A stretch of 64,000 nt of DNA from CAVVSD01 sp963757125 (GCA_963757125.1 CAVWQP010000005.1:124001-188000), one strand, 5' to 3'; shown: positions 50,894-61,772, counted from the first letter of the stretch. Made by a program: numbers and translations. The notes: a model not told the origin generated them from the letters alone.

Positions 50894-52012
50894 ATGATGG
50901 CGCTGGGCGTCGCGCTGGCGTGCGTCGCCCTGTACTTCGTGACGGGCGGGCGCGCCGGCTCGGGATCCTCCTCCAGCTCGGCGTCCTCGGCGACGTCTAC
51001 GGCCACCACCCCCGGCGAGGCCGTCGCCGGTGCGCCCGAGGTGGCCGCGAAGCACTTCCTCGACACGTACGTGAAGTCCAACGGCCGCGTCGCCCGCACC
51101 GACCAGGACAACGACACCGTCGGCGAGGGGCAGGCCTACGGGATGCTGCTCGCCGCCGCAATCGGCGACGAGAAGCGCTTCGACCTGATCTGGGACTGGA
51201 CCAAGGAGCACCTGCGCGGCGAGGACGGGCTCATCGCCTTCCTGTGGAAGAACGGCAAGATCGTCGACCCCAAACCGGCGTCCGACGCCGACCTGGATGC
51301 ATCGCGCGCGCTGCTCACGGCGTCCTGCCGCTTCGACCGCCCGGGGCTGCGCAACGAGGCGATCAAGCTCAGCGATGCGATCCTGACCAGCGAGACGACC
51401 AAGGTCGCGGACGAGCCGCTGCTGGTGGCCGGCCCGTGGGCCAGGACGCCGAAGGTCATCTTCAACCCCAGCTACTTCTCGCCCGCCACGTACGCGGCGC
51501 TCGGGAACGCCACCGGCGATGCCCGCTGGAGCGCCCTGGCCGCGAGCTCGCAGCAGGCGGTCGACCGTCTCATGCCCGACCGCGGCGACCTGCCGCCCGA
51601 CTGGGCCGTGATCAAGGACGCCAAGCCGGTCGCGAGCGGGCCGCCCGCGGACCCCACCGCAGATCCGGCGTACGGCTTCGACGCGGTGCGGACGCTCGTC
51701 CGCTACGCGGAGGATCCGTCGCCGGAGGGACGCAAGCTCGCCGCGCGCGCCTGGCCGGCGTTCGAGGGCCGCCCGCCCGCCGACATCCCGGTCGAGTGGA
51801 CGCCCAGCGGCAAGCCCGCGGGCAAGACGCAGCACCCCGTGGCGCTCGTCGCGGCGGCGGCGGCGGCCGACGCCGCCGGTCAGACCGCCGACAAGGAGAG
51901 GCTCCTGGACGCCGCGGCGGGGCTCGACCGCGGCAACCCGACGTACTACGGCGCCGCGTGGGTCGCGCTCGGGCGGATGATGCTCGACACCCACGCGCTC
52001 GACTGCAAGTAG
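50894..52012 (+). CDS. GH8 family glycoside hydrolase (BcsZ-like), membrane-anchored
   Basis: The 372-residue protein begins with one membrane anchor (MMALGVALACVALYFVTG) and a Ser-rich linker. The GH8 core has DTVGEGQAYGMLLAAAIGDEKRFDLIWDW (catalytic Glu in GEGQAYGM) and NPSYFSPATYAAL. GH8 enzymes cut beta-1,4-glucan and help polymer release. Start is ATG 50894; the frame could open at CTG 50867 overlapping the CesA stop. It belongs to the operon of GT39 and CesA. Confidence 0.9.
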   Translation: MMALGVALACVALYFVTGGRAGSGSSSSSASSATSTATTPGEAVAGAPEVAAKHFLDTYVKSNGRVARTDQDNDTVGEGQAYGMLLAAAIGDEKRFDLIWDWTKEHLRGEDGLIAFLWKNGKIVDPKPASDADLDASRALLTASCRFDRPGLRNEAIKLSDAILTSETTKVADEPLLVAGPWARTPKVIFNPSYFSPATYAALGNATGDARWSALAASSQQAVDRLMPDRGDLPPDWAVIKDAKPVASGPPADPTADPAYGFDAVRTLVRYAEDPSPEGRKLAARAWPAFEGRPPADIPVEWTPSGKPAGKTQHPVALVAAAAAADAAGQTADKERLLDAAAGLDRGNPTYYGAAWVALGRMMLDTHALDCK

Positions 52013-52019
52013 CGCGTCG

Positions 52020-52841
52020 TCAGGTCGTCTCGCCCGCCGCACGCAGCGCAGCCGCCCCGAACACCGCGGCCGACGGCCGGTCGGCCGACCGCTTCGCCAT
52101 TCCCCGGCGAATCACCTCGTCGAGCGCTTCGGGTACGTCGGGCCGCTGCTCTCGGATCGACGGCGGCGGGGCGTTGAGGTGCGCCCACATCTTGCGCGTC
52201 TCGCCGCTCTCCCGCGCGAACGGCGGGAAGCCGGCGAGCATCTCGTAGAGCACGCAGGCCAGGCTGTACACGTCGCCGAACGGACCGGTGTCGCCACCCT
52301 CGATCTGCTCGGGCGCCACGTACTCGATGGTGCCGAGCATCTGCCCGGACCGCGTGAAGCCCGACAGGGACTCCGCACGCTTGGTGAGCCCGAAGTCCGT
52401 GAGGTAGACGTGGTCCTCCGCCGTGACGATGACGTTCGACGGCTTGATGTTGCGGTGCAGCAGGTCCTGCTCGTGGGCCACCTCGAGCGCCGACGCGATC
52501 TGCGCGGCAAGGCGCGCCGAGCGTCGCGGCCGCATCGGGTGGTCGCGGCGGATGAGGTCGCCCAGCTCGATCCCGTCGATCCAGCGCGTGGCGATGAACA
52601 CCGCGCCGTCCTCCTCGCCGGCCCCGTAGAGGGGGACGACGTTGGGGTGGTCCAGCGCCGCCAGCGTCCGGGCCTCGCGCCGCATCCGCTCGCGCTCGAG
52701 GGGGTTCTGCGCAGCGTCGGCGTCGATGACCTTGAGCGCGACAGGCCGGTCGAGGCGCACCTGGCTCGCCTTGTAGAGCCCGGCGGAGCCGACGGGGCGC
52801 TCGACGACGTACCCGGCGATGCTGGAGCCCGGTGCGAGCAC
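52020..52841 (-). CDS. PknB-like protein kinase fold, probably a pseudokinase
   Basis: The 273-residue protein is a bare kinase domain: PVALKVIDADA, YLTDFGLTKRAE, EYVAPEQIEGG and DVYSLACVLYEML. However, the catalytic loop reads LLHRNIKPSNVIV, with Asn131 in place of the base Asp, and the Gly-rich loop is shortened (PVGSAGLYKA). Both changes fit a pseudokinase that binds but does not phosphorylate. A GTG start overlaps by one base the stop of the FHA-HTH gene. It ends 7 bp from the convergent GH8 gene. Confidence 0.88.
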   Translation of the reverse strand: MLAPGSSIAGYVVERPVGSAGLYKASQVRLDRPVALKVIDADAAQNPLERERMRREARTLAALDHPNVVPLYGAGEEDGAVFIATRWIDGIELGDLIRRDHPMRPRRSARLAAQIASALEVAHEQDLLHRNIKPSNVIVTAEDHVYLTDFGLTKRAESLSGFTRSGQMLGTIEYVAPEQIEGGDTGPFGDVYSLACVLYEMLAGFPPFARESGETRKMWAHLNAPPPSIREQRPDVPEALDEVIRRGMAKRSADRPSAAVFGAAALRAAGETT

Positions 52842-53503
52842 TACAGGTCGCGCCCGGTGATCGCGCCGCTGTTGAACGCGCGCTCGACGAGGCGGGTGCG
52901 CTTCTGGTTCTGCGGCAGCTGCTCGATGCCGAACTTCGCGAACAGCACCCGCAGGTGCGTCTTGACGGCGTCCACGGACAGGAAGAGCTCCTCGGCGATC
53001 TGCTGGTTGGTCGCCGGGCTGGCGAAGGCGGCGCTGTCCTTGTACGGACGGCAGAGCACGACGAGGACGCGGCGCTGCGTGTCCGACAGCGCGACGGAGA
53101 CCGGGCTGTCGGTCGCGATCGCGGTCCCGGCCTGGACCTCGGCCGTGGGCGAGTGGAAGGTCAAGGCCGTGGAGCCTATGACGAGCGTGTCCCCGTCGAC
53201 GAGCCGGCGCCGGCCGTGGATGCGCTCGCCGTTCACGTACGTGCCGTTGCGCGACAGGCCGTCGTCGACGACTGTCCAGTCCACGTCGACGCGCTCCAGC
53301 AGCGCATGCAGCCGCGACACCTGGTCGTCCCAGTCGAGCACCACGTCCGCCAGCTCCCGTCGCCCGATCGAGACCTGGTCGACGTCCTCCTCCAGCGCGA
53401 ACAGGCGCTGGCGCTGCTCGCCGTCGTGGTAGACCAGGAACGGATGACCGGTGCGCTCGGCGGCCAGGCGCGCCTGCAGGTCGGAGGCGGTCACGTCGGC
53501 CAT
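52841..53503 (-). CDS. FHA-domain protein with C-terminal helix-turn-helix
   Basis: The 220-residue protein has an N-terminal region, an FHA domain (about 50-110: VSIGRRELADVVLDWDDQVSRLHALLE, then SRNGTYVNGERI) and a C-terminal winged/LuxR-like helix-turn-helix (SPATNQQIAEELFLSVDAVKTHLRVLFAKFGI). FHA binds phospho-Thr peptides, so it may couple kinase signalling to DNA binding. The start is joined to the cyclase stop (TAATG), and its stop meets the pseudokinase start. Confidence 0.85.
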   Translation of the reverse strand: MADVTASDLQARLAAERTGHPFLVYHDGEQRQRLFALEEDVDQVSIGRRELADVVLDWDDQVSRLHALLERVDVDWTVVDDGLSRNGTYVNGERIHGRRRLVDGDTLVIGSTALTFHSPTAEVQAGTAIATDSPVSVALSDTQRRVLVVLCRPYKDSAAFASPATNQQIAEELFLSVDAVKTHLRVLFAKFGIEQLPQNQKRTRLVERAFNSGAITGRDL

Positions 53504-55953
53504 TATCCCTGCACGGTCCTCCTCGGGAGCACGGTCGCGCGGGTCGGCGCGGCGGCCGGCGCGCGGAACAGCACCACGGTGTCGCCGAAGCGCAGGACGT
53601 CGCCGTCGTTCAACGGGCTCTGCCCGGTGATCCGCGCGCCGTTCAGGTAGGAGCCGTTGCGCGAGGCGTCGTCGACCAGCTCCCAGGCCTCCCCCTGGGT
53701 GACGATGCGCGCGTGGCGGCGGGAGACCTCCTCGTCCCAGGGGAGCGCGACGTCGTTGTCGGTCCGGCGCCCGATCGTCAGCGCGTGCCTGAGCTCGACG
53801 ACGTGCTGCCCGCCGCCCGCGTCGTGGAAGACCACGAACGCACCCGCGCGGCCCTCGGCCAGCGCGACGCCGAGCTTGATCATGAGGTCGCGCCGGGCCG
53901 GATCGTCGGCGTCGAGCAGCGCGACGGCCCGCTCGAGCAGGCTCATGGCGGACCGCACGTCGCCGCGCGCGAGCGCGCGTCCGCCGGACGAGCCGAGCCG
54001 AGCCGCGGCGCGGGCGCCGAGCTCGCGGGCGCGCTCGTCGACCGGGCCGAGCTCGGACGCGTAACGGTGCGCGCACTCGAGGTGGTAGCCGAGGATCTCG
54101 TCGTACTCCCCCACCCGATCACCGGCGGTGCGCTCCAGCCAGTCGGCGTAGCGCGCGTGGAGATCGGCGCGACGCGCCTTGAGCATGCCCTCGTAGGCGA
54201 CGTCGCGAACCAGCGCCTGGGTGAAGCTGAAGGTCGGATCGCCCGAGGGGCGCCCGCCGTCGGCCGCGATCAGCTGCCTGCGCACGAGTGCCTGCAGCTG
54301 CGCGTCGAGTACCTCGGGGTCGCCCTCGTCGACCAGCGCGAGCAGGGCGCCGCGGCCGAACGAGCTGTCGATCACCGCGCCGGCGTCGAGCACCGCACGC
54401 TCGCCCGGCTCGAGGCGGTCGACGCGGGCGGCGAGCAGCGCATGGATGGTCGGCGGCAGCGAGAGCGGCGACGGGCGCACGGCGGAGAGGCCCGAGTCGT
54501 CGAGCTCCAGCTGACGCTCGTCGACGAGCATGCGCACGAGCTCCTCGACGAACAGCGGATTGCCCTCGGCGCGCGCGAACACCATCTGCGTCAGTCCCGC
54601 AGTCACGCCGCCGTCCCCGAGCAGGTGCTCGACGAGCAGGCCGCTGTCGTCGCCGCCGAGCGGCTCCAGCTCCAGTCGCGGTGCGTCGCCGCCGAAGCCG
54701 GGCCTGACGTCGAGGAGGTCGGGTCGGGCCAGCGCGACGATGAGCACCGGCACGTCCTCCAGCGACGCGGCGACGTGCTCGATCAGGTCGAGGAGGACGG
54801 GCTCCGCCCAGTGGACGTCCTCGAGGAGGACCACCAGCGGACGCTCGGACGCGGCCGCCGCCAACATGCGTCCGAACGCCGAGGAGGTCTCCAGCGGCGT
54901 GGCGGCCGACTCCGACCACCCCACAGCGCCCGCGACGCGCTCCACGATCACAGCCGCGTCCTCGTCGCCCTCCAGCACGTGCGCGAGCCCGGACCGCACC
55001 TCGTCGGGGCCGGCGCCGTCGGCGCTGCCCGCGATCGCCGTGAGGACCTCGCGCAGCGGCCAGGACGCGAGCCCCTCGCCGTAGGACAGGCAGCGCCCGA
55101 CCGCGACCGCGGCCTGCTCGCGGACGGACTCCGCGAAGTCGATGGCGAGCCGCGACTTGCCGACGCCGGCGGGGCCGACGATCGTGAGCAGCTCGCCGCT
55201 GTGGCGGTCGATCGTCCCCTGGAAGGCAGCCTGGAGACGCTGCAGCTCGCGGTCGCGGCCGACGAGCGGCGAGCTCAGCCCCCGCCCGCCGACCCCCGGC
55301 GCCACGTCGACCTCGAGCAGCCTGAAGGCACGGACCGGCCGGCTCTTGCCCTTGAGCTCCAACGGCGGGACCGGCTCGACGGTGACGGCCTGGCTCACCA
55401 GCTCGAGCGTCCGCTCGCCGATGAGGATCTCCCCGGGCGTCGCCGCCTGCTGGAGGCGAGCGGCGACGTTGACGGCGTCCCCGCTGACGAAGCCCCCGCC
55501 GCGCGCAGGGTCGCCGGCGATCACCTGACCCGTGTTGACGCCGGTGTGCGTCTGGAGCGTCACCCCGTAGCGCCGGTCCAGCTCCACGTTGAGCTCGGTG
55601 AGCGCCGCGCGCATGTCGGCCGCGGCCCGCACCGCGCGCAGCGCGTCGTCCTCCCGCACCGCCGGTACGGTGAACACGGCCATGACGGCGTCGCCGATGA
55701 ACTTCTCGATGGCGCCCTCGTAGCGCTCGAGGACGCCGCTCATCGCGCCGAAGTACGACCCGATCACGTGCCGCAGCGTCTCGGGATCCAGGCGCTCTCC
55801 GAGCTCGGTCGAGTCGCAGAGGTCGCAGAAGACGACCGTCACGATCTTGCGGAGCGCCTGCGGCCGAGGCCCGCTCGCCAGCGCGCGCCCGCAGGCCGAG
55901 CAGAACCGTGCTCCATCGGGCGCGTCTGCGCCGCAGCTCGGACACGCTCGCAC
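53503..55953 (-). CDS. Class III adenylate/guanylate cyclase-AAA ATPase-FHA fusion
   Basis: The 816-residue protein has a zinc ribbon (CPSCGADAPDGARFCSACG) and a class III cyclase domain (about 35-210). That domain has metal Asp in VVFCDLCDST and FIGDAVMAVF, and N/R in NVAARLQQ. A P-loop ATPase follows (VGPAGVGKSRLAIDFAES). A helical region leads to a C-terminal FHA domain (about 740-800, IGRRTDNDVALPWDEEVSRRHARIV). The key cyclase residues are present, so it probably makes cAMP (or cGMP). GTG start. Divergent from the FHA-FHA kinase, 55 bp between starts. Confidence 0.9.
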   Translation of the reverse strand: MRACPSCGADAPDGARFCSACGRALASGPRPQALRKIVTVVFCDLCDSTELGERLDPETLRHVIGSYFGAMSGVLERYEGAIEKFIGDAVMAVFTVPAVREDDALRAVRAAADMRAALTELNVELDRRYGVTLQTHTGVNTGQVIAGDPARGGGFVSGDAVNVAARLQQAATPGEILIGERTLELVSQAVTVEPVPPLELKGKSRPVRAFRLLEVDVAPGVGGRGLSSPLVGRDRELQRLQAAFQGTIDRHSGELLTIVGPAGVGKSRLAIDFAESVREQAAVAVGRCLSYGEGLASWPLREVLTAIAGSADGAGPDEVRSGLAHVLEGDEDAAVIVERVAGAVGWSESAATPLETSSAFGRMLAAAASERPLVVLLEDVHWAEPVLLDLIEHVAASLEDVPVLIVALARPDLLDVRPGFGGDAPRLELEPLGGDDSGLLVEHLLGDGGVTAGLTQMVFARAEGNPLFVEELVRMLVDERQLELDDSGLSAVRPSPLSLPPTIHALLAARVDRLEPGERAVLDAGAVIDSSFGRGALLALVDEGDPEVLDAQLQALVRRQLIAADGGRPSGDPTFSFTQALVRDVAYEGMLKARRADLHARYADWLERTAGDRVGEYDEILGYHLECAHRYASELGPVDERARELGARAAARLGSSGGRALARGDVRSAMSLLERAVALLDADDPARRDLMIKLGVALAEGRAGAFVVFHDAGGGQHVVELRHALTIGRRTDNDVALPWDEEVSRRHARIVTQGEAWELVDDASRNGSYLNGARITGQSPLNDGDVLRFGDTVVLFRAPAAAPTRATVLPRRTVQG

Positions 55954-56008
55954 AGCCCGAGTCTACGGCTGGCGGCCGCCGCCCTGGTGACGTAGGGTCG
56001 GCCCCAGA

Positions 56009-57817
<1,809 letters not shown>

Positions 57818-57829
57818 CCGGCGCACCAC

Positions 57830-57846
57830 CCCCACCAAGGGTGGGG
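57830..57846 (+). terminator. Short hairpin after the FHA kinase gene
   Basis: CCCCACC and GGTGGGG, around an AAG loop, lie 12 bp after the stop. The stem has 7 bp and only a few T follow. A possible weak terminator before the next gene, which starts 78 bp further on. Confidence 0.4.
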
Positions 57847-57923
57847 TAGGTCAACACCGCAGGGGTCGAGGTGAAGCCCTTGGGGCGGTAGTCGCGGTCT
57901 CCGTCCCGCGCGAGGCTGCTGCC

Positions 57924-59126
57924 ATGACATCGACGACCCGCAATCAGCTCGCCCAGCTCATCCGCTTCAGCCTCGTGGGCGCCACGGGCTTCGCGATCAA
58001 CGTCGTCGTCTTCGCCGCCGCGCTCGCGCTCGGCGCACACCACCTGGTCGCCGCGACCGCCGCCTTCGTCATCGCGATGGCCAGCAACTTCGCATGCAAC
58101 CGCCATTGGACCTTCGGTGCCGGCGGCGCAGCGCCGGCGCCCCAGGCCGCGCGCTTCGCAGCGGTCAGCATCGGCGCCTGCCTCTTCGCGCTGGCGGTCG
58201 TCGAGCTCCTCATCGGGACCGCCGGCGTCCCCGAGCTCGCCGCGCAGCCCGCCTCGATCGCCGCGGCGATGCCGCTGAGCTTCGCCGGCAACCGGGTCTG
58301 GGCGTTCGCCGACCGGGCGCCCGCCACCGAGCAGCGCACGACGCGCGGTCACGCCACTGCGCCCACCACCTGGCTCGTCGTCCCCACCTACAACGAGGCC
58401 GCGAACATCGAGCGCTTCGTCCATGCGGTGCTGCCGCAGCTGGCCGCGGCCGCCGGCGAGCACCGGGTGCTCATCGTCGATGACTCCTCGCCCGACGGAA
58501 CCGGCGACATCGCCGACGGGCTCGCCGCCGAGCTCGAGCAGGTCCGGGTCCTCCATCGCACCGAGAAGAACGGTCTCGGGCGCGCCTACGCGGCCGGGTT
58601 CGCCCACGCCCTCGCCGGTGGCGCCGAGCTCGTCATCCAGATGGACGCCGATCTCTCGCACGACCCGAAGCACATCCCGGCCCTCATCGAGGCCGCCGCG
58701 GAGGCCGACCTCGTGCTCGGCTCCCGCTACGTCGCCGGCGGCGGCGTCGAGAACTGGGGCCTCTGCCGCCGAGCGCTCAGCCGCGGCGGCTCCTGGTACG
58801 CCCGCACCGTCCTCGGCCTCCCGGTCAGGGACCTCACCGGCGGCTTCAAGTGCTTCCGGCGCGAGCTGCTCGAGCGCCTCGTCCGCGAGGGCTTCGAGAC
58901 GGCCGGCTTCGGCTTCCAGGTCGAGGTCACCTACCGCTCGGTGCGCTCAGGCGCGACCGTCCGCGAGGTGCCGATCCGCTTCCGCGACCGCGAGGCCGGC
59001 GACTCGAAGATGAGCTCGCGCATCGTGATCGAGGCGCTCTGGCGGGTCGTCGAGCTGCGACTGCGCGCCGCCCACTTCGGTACGCCGGCCGTGCGGCCGG
59101 CGCCGATGCGCAGCACCGCGTTCTGA
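57924..59126 (+). CDS. GtrA-like membrane domain fused to polyprenol-phosphate mannose/glucose synthase (GT2)
   Basis: The 400-residue protein has an N-terminal GtrA-type four-span domain (about 10-125; FSLVGATGFAINVVVFAAALALG, NRHWTFG, LSFAGNRVWAF). A C-terminal GT2 domain follows (about 148-385), with TWLVVPTYNEAANIERF, MDADLSHDPKHIPALI, and GFKCFRRELLERLV. GT2 of this type makes polyprenyl-phosphate-sugar, and GtrA may flip it. Many relatives have the order GT2-GtrA, so this order is unusual. It may supply donors for the GT39 enzyme. Confidence 0.88.
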   Translation: MTSTTRNQLAQLIRFSLVGATGFAINVVVFAAALALGAHHLVAATAAFVIAMASNFACNRHWTFGAGGAAPAPQAARFAAVSIGACLFALAVVELLIGTAGVPELAAQPASIAAAMPLSFAGNRVWAFADRAPATEQRTTRGHATAPTTWLVVPTYNEAANIERFVHAVLPQLAAAAGEHRVLIVDDSSPDGTGDIADGLAAELEQVRVLHRTEKNGLGRAYAAGFAHALAGGAELVIQMDADLSHDPKHIPALIEAAAEADLVLGSRYVAGGGVENWGLCRRALSRGGSWYARTVLGLPVRDLTGGFKCFRRELLERLVREGFETAGFGFQVEVTYRSVRSGATVREVPIRFRDREAGDSKMSSRIVIEALWRVVELRLRAAHFGTPAVRPAPMRSTAF

Positions 59127-59133
59127 GCCACGG

Positions 59134-59979
59134 TCAGCCGAGCGACTCCTCCAGCAGCTCGCGCATCGTGCGGCCGGGGCGGCCGGTGAGCGCCTCCACG
59201 TCGCCGGTGGGCACGGCGAACCAGCCCTCCCGGATCGCCCGGCCGAAGGAGACGAGGTCGCCCGGCCGATCCACGCCCGCCGCGAGGAAGATGTCGCGCA
59301 TCGTGTCGTCGTCCACGTCGTCGTGCTCGACGGGACGTCCCGTCAGCTCGGAGGCGATCGCAGCGAGGTCGCCGACCGTGACGAGCTCCGGGCCCGTGAT
59401 GTCGTAGGTCCTGCCGCGGTGCCCGTCCGTCGTGAGGACCACGGCGGCCGCGGCGGCGGCGTCGGCCTTGGCGATCGGGGCGACCTTCCCCTCCCCCGTG
59501 TTGATCGTCCAGCGTCCCGATCGCACCGCCATCGGCGCGAGGGCGTGCGCGATGACGTCGCCGTACCAGGAGTGCCGCAGGAGCGTGACCTCGGGCCGGG
59601 CGTCCGCGAGCGCGCGCTCGGTCGCGAGGTGGTCGGCCGCGACCGCGGCCGGGTTGGCCTCGTCCACCCCGACCAGGGACGTGTAGGCGATGTGCTCGAC
59701 GCCGGCGGACTCCGCGGCCGCGATCGCGGCCCGGTGCTGCTCCACGCGGCGCGGCCCGGTCACCACCGAGCTGATGAGCAGCAGCCGGTCCCCGCCGCGG
59801 AACGCCTGACGCAGTCCTTCCGGATCGTCGAAGTCCCCGAACCGTGCCTCGACCCCGGCCGCGAGGCCGTCGGGCGTGCGCGACACGAGCACGAGCTCGT
59901 CCGCGGGCACGCGTGCGAGCAGCTCCTCCGTGACGCGACGGCCGAGATCGCCGGAGGCGCCCGTGACGACGATCGTCAC
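59134..59979 (-). CDS. NmrA-like SDR, NAD(P)H:quinone-oxidoreductase type
   Basis: The 281-residue protein has TIVVTGASGDLGRRVTEELLARV (GxxGxxG), LLLISSVVTGPRRVEQHRAAIAAAESAG, and LLRHSWYGDVIAHALAPMA. These are the features of NmrA/QOR2-type atypical SDRs, which may reduce quinones or sense NADP. It is the last gene of the leftward cluster that starts beyond the right edge; its start overlaps the SnoaL-like gene stop by 4 bp (ATGA). Confidence 0.82.
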   Translation of the reverse strand: MTIVVTGASGDLGRRVTEELLARVPADELVLVSRTPDGLAAGVEARFGDFDDPEGLRQAFRGGDRLLLISSVVTGPRRVEQHRAAIAAAESAGVEHIAYTSLVGVDEANPAAVAADHLATERALADARPEVTLLRHSWYGDVIAHALAPMAVRSGRWTINTGEGKVAPIAKADAAAAAAVVLTTDGHRGRTYDITGPELVTVGDLAAIASELTGRPVEHDDVDDDTMRDIFLAAGVDRPGDLVSFGRAIREGWFAVPTGDVEALTGRPGRTMRELLEESLG

Positions 59980-60356
59980 GAGACGGGCTCGGGCCAGAAC
60001 CCGAGCTTGAGGTGGGCGATCTGCTCCCCGCGGAGGTGGTAGACGGCGAAGAACTTGAAGGTCGTCTCGACGCCCGGCGGCAGCGGGGCGAGCGGGAAGT
60101 CCGGGCGGCCGTCCGCCGTGACGAAGGAGATGTCGACCTCGGCGAGGATGCGGTCGGCGTGCTGGACCACCTCGACCGGCCGCAGCGTCTCGTGGACGCC
60201 GCCGGCGTGCGAGTGCTCCAGGAAGCCGACCCAGTCCTCGCGGCCGCGGATGACGAGGCCCGGCACCTCGACGACGAGGTCGTCGGTGAACCAGCGCTCG
60301 ACCATCGCGCGCTCGTCGTTGCGGTTGAAGTCGTCGATGTAGCGGTCGTAGTCCAT
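59976..60356 (-). CDS. SnoaL-like protein
   Basis: The 126-residue NTF2-fold protein begins MDYDRYIDDFNRNDERAMVERWFTDDLVVEVPG and has GREDWVGFLEHSHAG and FKFFAVYHLRGEQIAHLKLGFW. Fold is clear but the chemistry is not. It sits between the NmrA gene (4-bp overlap) and the DUF3237 gene (2-bp gap), so it belongs to a catabolic operon. It is not closely similar to the SnoaL-like protein at 4031-4429. Confidence 0.75.
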   Translation of the reverse strand: MDYDRYIDDFNRNDERAMVERWFTDDLVVEVPGLVIRGREDWVGFLEHSHAGGVHETLRPVEVVQHADRILAEVDISFVTADGRPDFPLAPLPPGVETTFKFFAVYHLRGEQIAHLKLGFWPEPVS

Positions 60357-60358
60357 GG

Positions 60359-60850
60359 TCAGAGCACGGCGTGGTAGCGGAAGGTGTTGCCGAGCCGCTG
60401 GCGGCTGCCGATCCCCACGATCACGTGACGCGTCAGCCAGTCGTGCGGCCCCGGGCCGACCTCGAAGCTCGGCGCGGCGCGGAGGTAGAACTCGGCGTCG
60501 TCGACCTGGGGGCCGTCGCCGAACATCCACTCGCGCATCCGCGGCATGACGTCGGGCGTGCGGCCCCAGAGGAAGCCCCGGTTGCGCATGAGGATGTGCG
60601 TGCCGTCGTCCGCCTCGATCATGTAGCGAGCATCGGTGGCGACGGTCCCGTCGGGCCGGAACTCCGCCCAGTCGCCGCCGCTGCCGCCGAGCACGCGCCC
60701 GTTGAGCCGGGGGCCGCTCACCTCGCCGCCCTTCAGGTACAGGGCGCCGCGCGCGAACCCACGGGTCAGGTCGGGGAGCGTCTCGATGTCACCGAACTCG
60801 AGCGTGATGGTGAACGCGTACTCCAGCTGCACCTCGGGAGGGCCGGTCAT
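60359..60850 (-). CDS. DUF3237 family protein
   Basis: A 163-residue protein with the DUF3237 pattern: YLKGGEVSGPRLNGRVLGGSGGDWAEFRPDGTVATDARYMIEADDGTHILMRNRGF. The family is often found in aromatic and steroid breakdown clusters, but its reaction is not settled. ATG 60850 is preferred; an ATG three codons upstream is possible. It lies 19 bp after the DUF849 gene on the same strand. Confidence 0.8.
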   Translation of the reverse strand: MTGPPEVQLEYAFTITLEFGDIETLPDLTRGFARGALYLKGGEVSGPRLNGRVLGGSGGDWAEFRPDGTVATDARYMIEADDGTHILMRNRGFLWGRTPDVMPRMREWMFGDGPQVDDAEFYLRAAPSFEVGPGPHDWLTRHVIVGIGSRQRLGNTFRYHAVL

Positions 60851-60869
60851 CCGGCGCATCTTGGCTGGA

Positions 60870-61772
60870 TCATGCGCTGCGGTCCAGACCCATGATCTCC
60901 CGCGCCTCCTGCGGCGTCGCCGGCCGGCGTCCGAAGATCGCCGCGATCCGCACCAGCTCCTCGACGAGGTGGTGGTTGCGTTCCGCGACACGCCCGTCGG
61001 CCAGGTACAGGCCGTCCTCGAACCCGAGCCGCGCCGTCGTGCAGCCCATCGAGATCCCGAGCGTCGCCCAGGTGAAGTTCGATCGTCCGGCGCCGAGCAC
61101 GCCCCACACGGCGTTCGGGAATCGACTCCGCCCGAGGTTGCGCAGGAAGCTCAGGTACTCGGGTTCGTGCGGCGCGTCGCTGATGCCGGTGCCGTACAGC
61201 AGCCACACGTACGGCGCGTCGCGATCGAAGACGCCCTCGTCCGCGAACCGCGCGAGCCGTCCCACGGCATGGACGTCGACGATCTCGTACTCGAGCGTCG
61301 AAGGCTTCGCGTAGACCGCTCGGATGGTCTCCTTCAGGTACTCCGGCGAGTTGACGTAGGCCGTCTCGGTCGGGTAGCCCCCCTCGGGGTGCCAGAAGTC
61401 GGTCGTGCCCGCGGCGACGCCGTAGAGGTCGGGGCTGGGGTCCAGGTTCACGAGCGCGAGGCGCTCGTCGTCCGTCGGCCAGACCAGCTCGCCCGTCCCC
61501 GGATCGCGCCGCACGCCGATGCCGTTCGTCGTCTGCACGAGGATGTCGGTGCGTTCCCGGATCCGCCGGATGACGTCGGCGTAGACCTCGACGTCGCCGG
61601 TGTTGCGGCCCTCGTCGTCGCGCGCGTGCACGTGGACGATCGCAGCGCCGGCCTCGCGGCACAGCCGCGCGTCCTCGGCGATCTCCTCGGGTGTCTCCGG
61701 CACGAACGCGCCGTCGCGGCTGCGCTGCATGCCGCCGTTCACCGCCGCGACGATCACGAGCGGCTCGGTCAT
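60870..61772 (-). CDS. DUF849/BKACE beta-keto acid cleavage enzyme
   Basis: The 300-residue TIM-barrel protein has VIVAAVNGGMQRSRD, the metal motif IVHVHARDDEGRNT, and C-terminal LGFEDGLYLADGRVAERNHHLVEELVRIA. These are BKACE features; the family condenses a beta-keto acid with acetyl-CoA to give acetoacetate and a CoA thioester. Exact substrate is unknown. The start overlaps the stop of the CocE gene (ATGA). It links the operon to keto-acid degradation. Confidence 0.88.
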   Translation of the reverse strand: MTEPLVIVAAVNGGMQRSRDGAFVPETPEEIAEDARLCREAGAAIVHVHARDDEGRNTGDVEVYADVIRRIRERTDILVQTTNGIGVRRDPGTGELVWPTDDERLALVNLDPSPDLYGVAAGTTDFWHPEGGYPTETAYVNSPEYLKETIRAVYAKPSTLEYEIVDVHAVGRLARFADEGVFDRDAPYVWLLYGTGISDAPHEPEYLSFLRNLGRSRFPNAVWGVLGAGRSNFTWATLGISMGCTTARLGFEDGLYLADGRVAERNHHLVEELVRIAAIFGRRPATPQEAREIMGLDRSA

